Positions 6,585 through 8,816 of a stretch of DNA of 8,816 nt are shown here, one piece after another (position 1 is the first letter of the stretch; each line of letters starts with the position of its first letter). Position numbers and translations under genes: made by a program. The notes beneath the pieces are model-generated. The model was not told the origin of the DNA. It did not search any database and saw only the letters and a list, made by a program, of their open reading frames with translations. The stretch lies in assembly GCA_003973505.1 (NCBI GenBank), contig QNXT01000089.1, positions 1-8,816 of the forward strand, given 5' to 3'. The stretch is from Bacteroidota bacterium (GTDB taxonomy: Bacteria > Bacteroidota > Bacteroidia > Bacteroidales > UBA1556).

Positions 6585-6607
6585 AATATCTATCATATGT
6601 AGATATT
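6585..6607. promoter_or_regulatory. Perfect inverted repeat, likely operator of the ArsR-type repressor
   Basis: AATATCTA (6585-6592) and TAGATATT (6600-6607) are exact reverse complements separated by 7 bases. Centre-to-centre spacing of about 15 bases is compatible with dimeric winged-helix binding, though ArsR-family sites differ in detail. The repeat ends 4 bases before the -7 box at 6611 and covers the place where the -33 element would be, so bound repressor would block RNA polymerase. The role is inferred; the symmetry is directly visible. Confidence 0.6.
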
Positions 6608-6610
6608 TAG

Positions 6611-6618
6611 TAGTTTTG
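6611..6618 (+). promoter_or_regulatory. Putative -7 promoter box of the ArsR-type gene
   Basis: TAGTTTTG matches the Bacteroidota consensus TAnnTTTG and ends 24 bases before the ATG at 6643. No canonical -33 TTTG is present; an inverted repeat takes up that position. This promoter could also serve fbp downstream. Confidence 0.55.
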
Positions 6619-6642
6619 CGCTGAATAAAAAACAATACTATT

Positions 6643-6942
6643 ATGCAATTAGAATTAAATACTGATAAGTTAGAGGAAGTAGCTTCGAAACTTAGAGCTG
6701 TAGCTCATCCTATGCGTGTTGCCATTATCTCGATGTTGGATAAAAACAAGCAAATGAATGTAACAGAAATCTATAAGGCTTTAGACATTGAGCAAGCCAC
6801 CGCTTCACATCATTTGAATATCTTAAAAACAAAAGGGGTTTTACGTTCTCGACGTGAAGGAAAACAAACCTATTATTCCATTAAGCAAGATTCAATAATA
6901 CGAATTGTGGACTGCGTAAGTCGCTGCGAAACTAATAGTTAG
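6643..6942 (+). CDS. ArsR/SmtB-family winged-helix transcriptional repressor
   Basis: This 99-residue protein is a single small winged helix-turn-helix domain. Helix 1 (about 8-20) leads to LRAVAHPMRVAIISML (17-32), the classic ArsR start. The helix-turn-helix spans about 38-64, with recognition helix around QATASHHLNILKTKG, and the wing is LRSRREGKQTYYSI (68-80). The usual arsenic/cadmium site in the alpha-3 helix (ELCVCDL type) is absent, since the equivalent stretch MNVTEIYKALD has no cysteine. Its only cysteines are C91 and C95 in VDCVSRCE at the C-terminus. These could bind a metal or sense thiol oxidation in the dimer, which is inference. The gene has its own promoter and a perfect inverted repeat upstream, so autorepression is likely. 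Its other targets may include fbp, which starts 86 bases downstream. The effector cannot be named from sequence. Confidence 0.9.
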   Translation: MQLELNTDKLEEVASKLRAVAHPMRVAIISMLDKNKQMNVTEIYKALDIEQATASHHLNILKTKGVLRSRREGKQTYYSIKQDSIIRIVDCVSRCETNS

Positions 6943-6966
6943 TTATATTTTTTTATAATTTTTCAG

Positions 6967-6996
6967 GCAAGCTGTTATTTTAAAATAATGCTTTGC
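6967..6996. repeat. Imperfect inverted repeat between the ArsR-type gene and fbp
   Basis: A 14-base perfect palindrome (TTATTTTAAAATAA, 6975-6988) is flanked by GCAAGC (6967-6972) and GCTTTGC (6990-6996), which pair with one bulged T. Together they form an imperfect hairpin or a two-fold protein site about 30 bases long, placed 25 bases after the repressor stop and 32 bases before the fbp ATG. A short T-run (7004-7008) follows only after seven other bases, so a classical intrinsic terminator is doubtful. It may be an operator, an attenuator or a weak terminator. Confidence 0.4.
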
Positions 6997-7028
6997 TCTG
7001 GGATTTTTATGTTTTAATAAAAAAGGAA

Positions 7029-8816
7029 ATGAATTATAAACGAAATCCAAAAGAGATTCCCCCTGAAGAAATTCGGAACAATCTGAAGTTTCTACAGCTC
7101 TTGGCCAAACAGCATGGTACCATTCAATCAGCAAGTACCGAGATAATTAACCTTGAAGCAATATTGAATTTACCCAAGGGTACAGAACACTTTGTTTCAG
7201 ATGTACACGCCGAATACGATACTTTCAAGCATATTTTAAGTAATGCTTCAGGTGTTGTTCGTCGTCGAATAAATGAAATATTTAAAGACGAACTGAGCGA
7301 TGAAGAGAAGCAAAGTCTGGCAAGTCTTATTTATTATCCTCAAGAAAAACTCGAAGTAATTGCTGCCAGAGGTGTTGAAATGAACACTTGGTATCGTGAA
7401 AGCCTAAAGCGATTAATTAAGGTTTCAAGAGTTGTAAGCTCAAAATACACACGATCTAAAGTGCGTAAGTCGCTACCAAAAGACTTTCAATATATTATTG
7501 ACGAGTTGCTGAATGTAAATGAGAATTTACTGAATAAAGAAGCTTATTTTACAGCCATTATCAAAACCATTATCGATATCGATAGAGCACAAGATTTTGT
7601 AATTGCTTTAAGTCAATTGATTCAACGATTGGCTATCGACCGATTACATATTGTAGGCGATATTTTTGACAGAGGGCCTGCGGCTGATAGAGTAATGGAG
7701 GAGATTATGAAACATCATGCTGTTGATATTCAATGGGGAAATCATGATGTAGTGTGGATGGGTGCCGCAGCTGGAAGTTTGGCATACATTGCTATTGTAC
7801 TCCGCATTAGTGCACGATATGATAATTTGGACACCATTGAGGATGGATATGGAATAAATATTTTACCCTTGGTGACTTTTGCCATGGAAAAATATGCGGA
7901 CGATCCTTGTGATGCTTTTACCCCAAAAGCTGGTTTAGAAAGCCTTTCCGAATACAACCTTCGCATTGTTAAACAAGTACATAAAGCCATTTCTATTATT
8001 CAATTTAAACTCGAAGGGCAAATAATCAAGCGTAATCCACAATTCAAAATGGACGATCGTTTGCTTTTGGATAAAATGGATTTGGATAAAGGAATCGTTG
8101 TCATTGATGGTAAGGAATATGAGTTAAGCTGTAAACAATTTCCAACGATTGACCCAAACGACCCCTATAAATTAACTGCTGAAGAAGCGGATTTAATGAA
8201 TAAGCTCCGACGCTCATTTATAAAGAGTGAAAAGCTACAACGACATATTAACTTCATGTATTCGCATGGCAGTATGTACCTTCCATATAATGGATTATTA
8301 CTATTTCATGGAGCAATTCCGATGGATGAGAAAGGCTATTTCAAAGAAGTGATGGTGGATGGTAAATCACTAAAAGGCAAAGAACTGCTCGACTATTTTG
8401 ATATTGTAGCACGTCGTACTTATTTCGAAAATGGAACAGAAAAAGAGAAGCAAAAAGACTTAGATCAGTTTTGGTATTTATGGTGTGGTCCGGATTCGCC
8501 TCTTTTTGGTAAAAAACAAATGACCACCTTCGAACGTTATTTTATCAATGACAAAAAGACCCATAAAGAAGAACGAAATCCTTATTATAAGTTTCGTGAT
8601 GAACAAATATATATTCAAAAAATACTTAAAGAATTTGGTTTGGATTCTATTCATGGCCATGTAGTAAATGGCCATGTACCTGTAAAAGTAAGCAAAGGCG
8701 AAAATCCGGTAAAAGCTAATGGTCAGTTAATTGTGATTGATGGAGGTATGTCAAAAGCCTATCAGAAAGTTACCGGAATAGCAGGATATACTTTGATTTA
8801 CAATTCCTACGGACTG
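7029..8816 (+). CDS. fbp: Fructose-1,6-bisphosphatase, class III, lacking its C-terminal end
   Basis: The frame is open without interruption from the ATG at 7029 to the right edge, giving 596 codons. Class III enzymes are usually about 640-670 residues, so a few tens of residues are probably cut off. The enzyme hydrolyses fructose 1,6-bisphosphate to fructose 6-phosphate, the committed gluconeogenic step, in the cytosol. It has the calcineurin-like metallophosphatase motifs: D58 and H60 in SDVHAEYD, D211/D214/R215 in VGDIFDRGP, and N238-H239-D240 in WGNHDVVWMG. Further likely metal ligands are H427 in FHGAIP and the histidines 542-549 in HGHVVNGHVPVK. A long helical segment (about 75-200) separates the first two motifs, as is typical for this class. 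A purine-rich AAAAAGG lies just before the start. No clear promoter was seen in the 86-base gap, so it may be co-transcribed with the ArsR-type gene. Confidence 0.96.
   Translation, partial: MNYKRNPKEIPPEEIRNNLKFLQLLAKQHGTIQSASTEIINLEAILNLPKGTEHFVSDVHAEYDTFKHILSNASGVVRRRINEIFKDELSDEEKQSLASLIYYPQEKLEVIAARGVEMNTWYRESLKRLIKVSRVVSSKYTRSKVRKSLPKDFQYIIDELLNVNENLLNKEAYFTAIIKTIIDIDRAQDFVIALSQLIQRLAIDRLHIVGDIFDRGPAADRVMEEIMKHHAVDIQWGNHDVVWMGAAAGSLAYIAIVLRISARYDNLDTIEDGYGINILPLVTFAMEKYADDPCDAFTPKAGLESLSEYNLRIVKQVHKAISIIQFKLEGQIIKRNPQFKMDDRLLLDKMDLDKGIVVIDGKEYELSCKQFPTIDPNDPYKLTAEEADLMNKLRRSFIKSEKLQRHINFMYSHGSMYLPYNGLLLFHGAIPMDEKGYFKEVMVDGKSLKGKELLDYFDIVARRTYFENGTEKEKQKDLDQFWYLWCGPDSPLFGKKQMTTFERYFINDKKTHKEERNPYYKFRDEQIYIQKILKEFGLDSIHGHVVNGHVPVKVSKGENPVKANGQLIVIDGGMSKAYQKVTGIAGYTLIYNSYGL

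Noticed and set aside
6943..7134. A 63-codon minus-strand frame covering the ArsR-fbp gap and the fbp start.
   Set aside because: It overlaps the start of fbp antisense, has no recognisable motif, and its composition follows the opposite-strand gene.
8653..8678. An 11-base direct repeat (ATGGCCATGTA) with 15-base period inside fbp.
   Set aside because: It encodes the repeated Gly-His-Val of the conserved histidine motif HGHVVNGHV, so protein constraint explains it.

Overview
The window looks like chromosomal DNA of a member of the Bacteroidota, probably the class Bacteroidia. It is AT-rich. Upstream of several genes it carries the Bacteroidota -7 promoter hexamer-like box TAnnTTTG, and there is little Shine-Dalgarno sequence. 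It encodes a class III fructose-1,6-bisphosphatase, a type known mainly from Firmicutes and Bacteroidia, and an exported protein whose signal peptide ends in the FAQ motif common in this phylum. No mobile element, CRISPR array, phage gene, rRNA or tRNA was seen. Coding density is high and there is no gene-free stretch over 300 bases; the longest gap is about 155 bases (2127-2281).

Layout. The minus strand (1-2126) reads from right to left: a YbdL-type methionine/glutamine aminotransferase, an omega-amidase of the YafV/Nit2 type overlapping it by 13 bases, and after a 39-base gap the first 55 codons of ispG (isoprenoid biosynthesis), cut by the left edge. The first two form a biochemical pair: the aminotransferase uses glutamine as amino donor to regenerate methionine from its keto acid, and the amidase removes the by-product 2-oxoglutaramate.

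From 2282 everything is on the plus strand. First comes a tight three-gene heptose operon, gmhA-hddC-gmhB (2282-4087), with 4-base and 26-base gene overlaps. It supplies three of the four enzymes that convert sedoheptulose 7-phosphate to GDP-D-glycero-alpha-D-manno-heptose for surface glycans; the kinase step is not encoded here. A second promoter at 4108 then drives an exported MORN-repeat protein, whose end overlaps mnmA (tRNA 2-thiouridylase) by 14 bases, followed 6 bases later by apt (adenine salvage). A small ArsR-type winged-helix repressor (6643-6942) follows, with its own promoter and a perfect 8-base-arm inverted repeat sitting where the -33 element should be, so it is probably autoregulated. 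The window ends inside fbp, the class III fructose-1,6-bisphosphatase of gluconeogenesis (596 codons present). An imperfect inverted repeat lies between the repressor and fbp.

The genes are mostly conserved housekeeping functions. I did not find a convincing new multi-gene system. The points most worth following up are the heptose operon without its kinase, a GmhB that has lost the usual zinc-site residues, the ArsR-type regulator with a C-terminal Cys pair and clear operator, and the structured ArsR-fbp intergenic region. Three start codons were placed at internal ATGs (2282, 3533, 4900) rather than at upstream GTG/TTG codons that would give longer frames.
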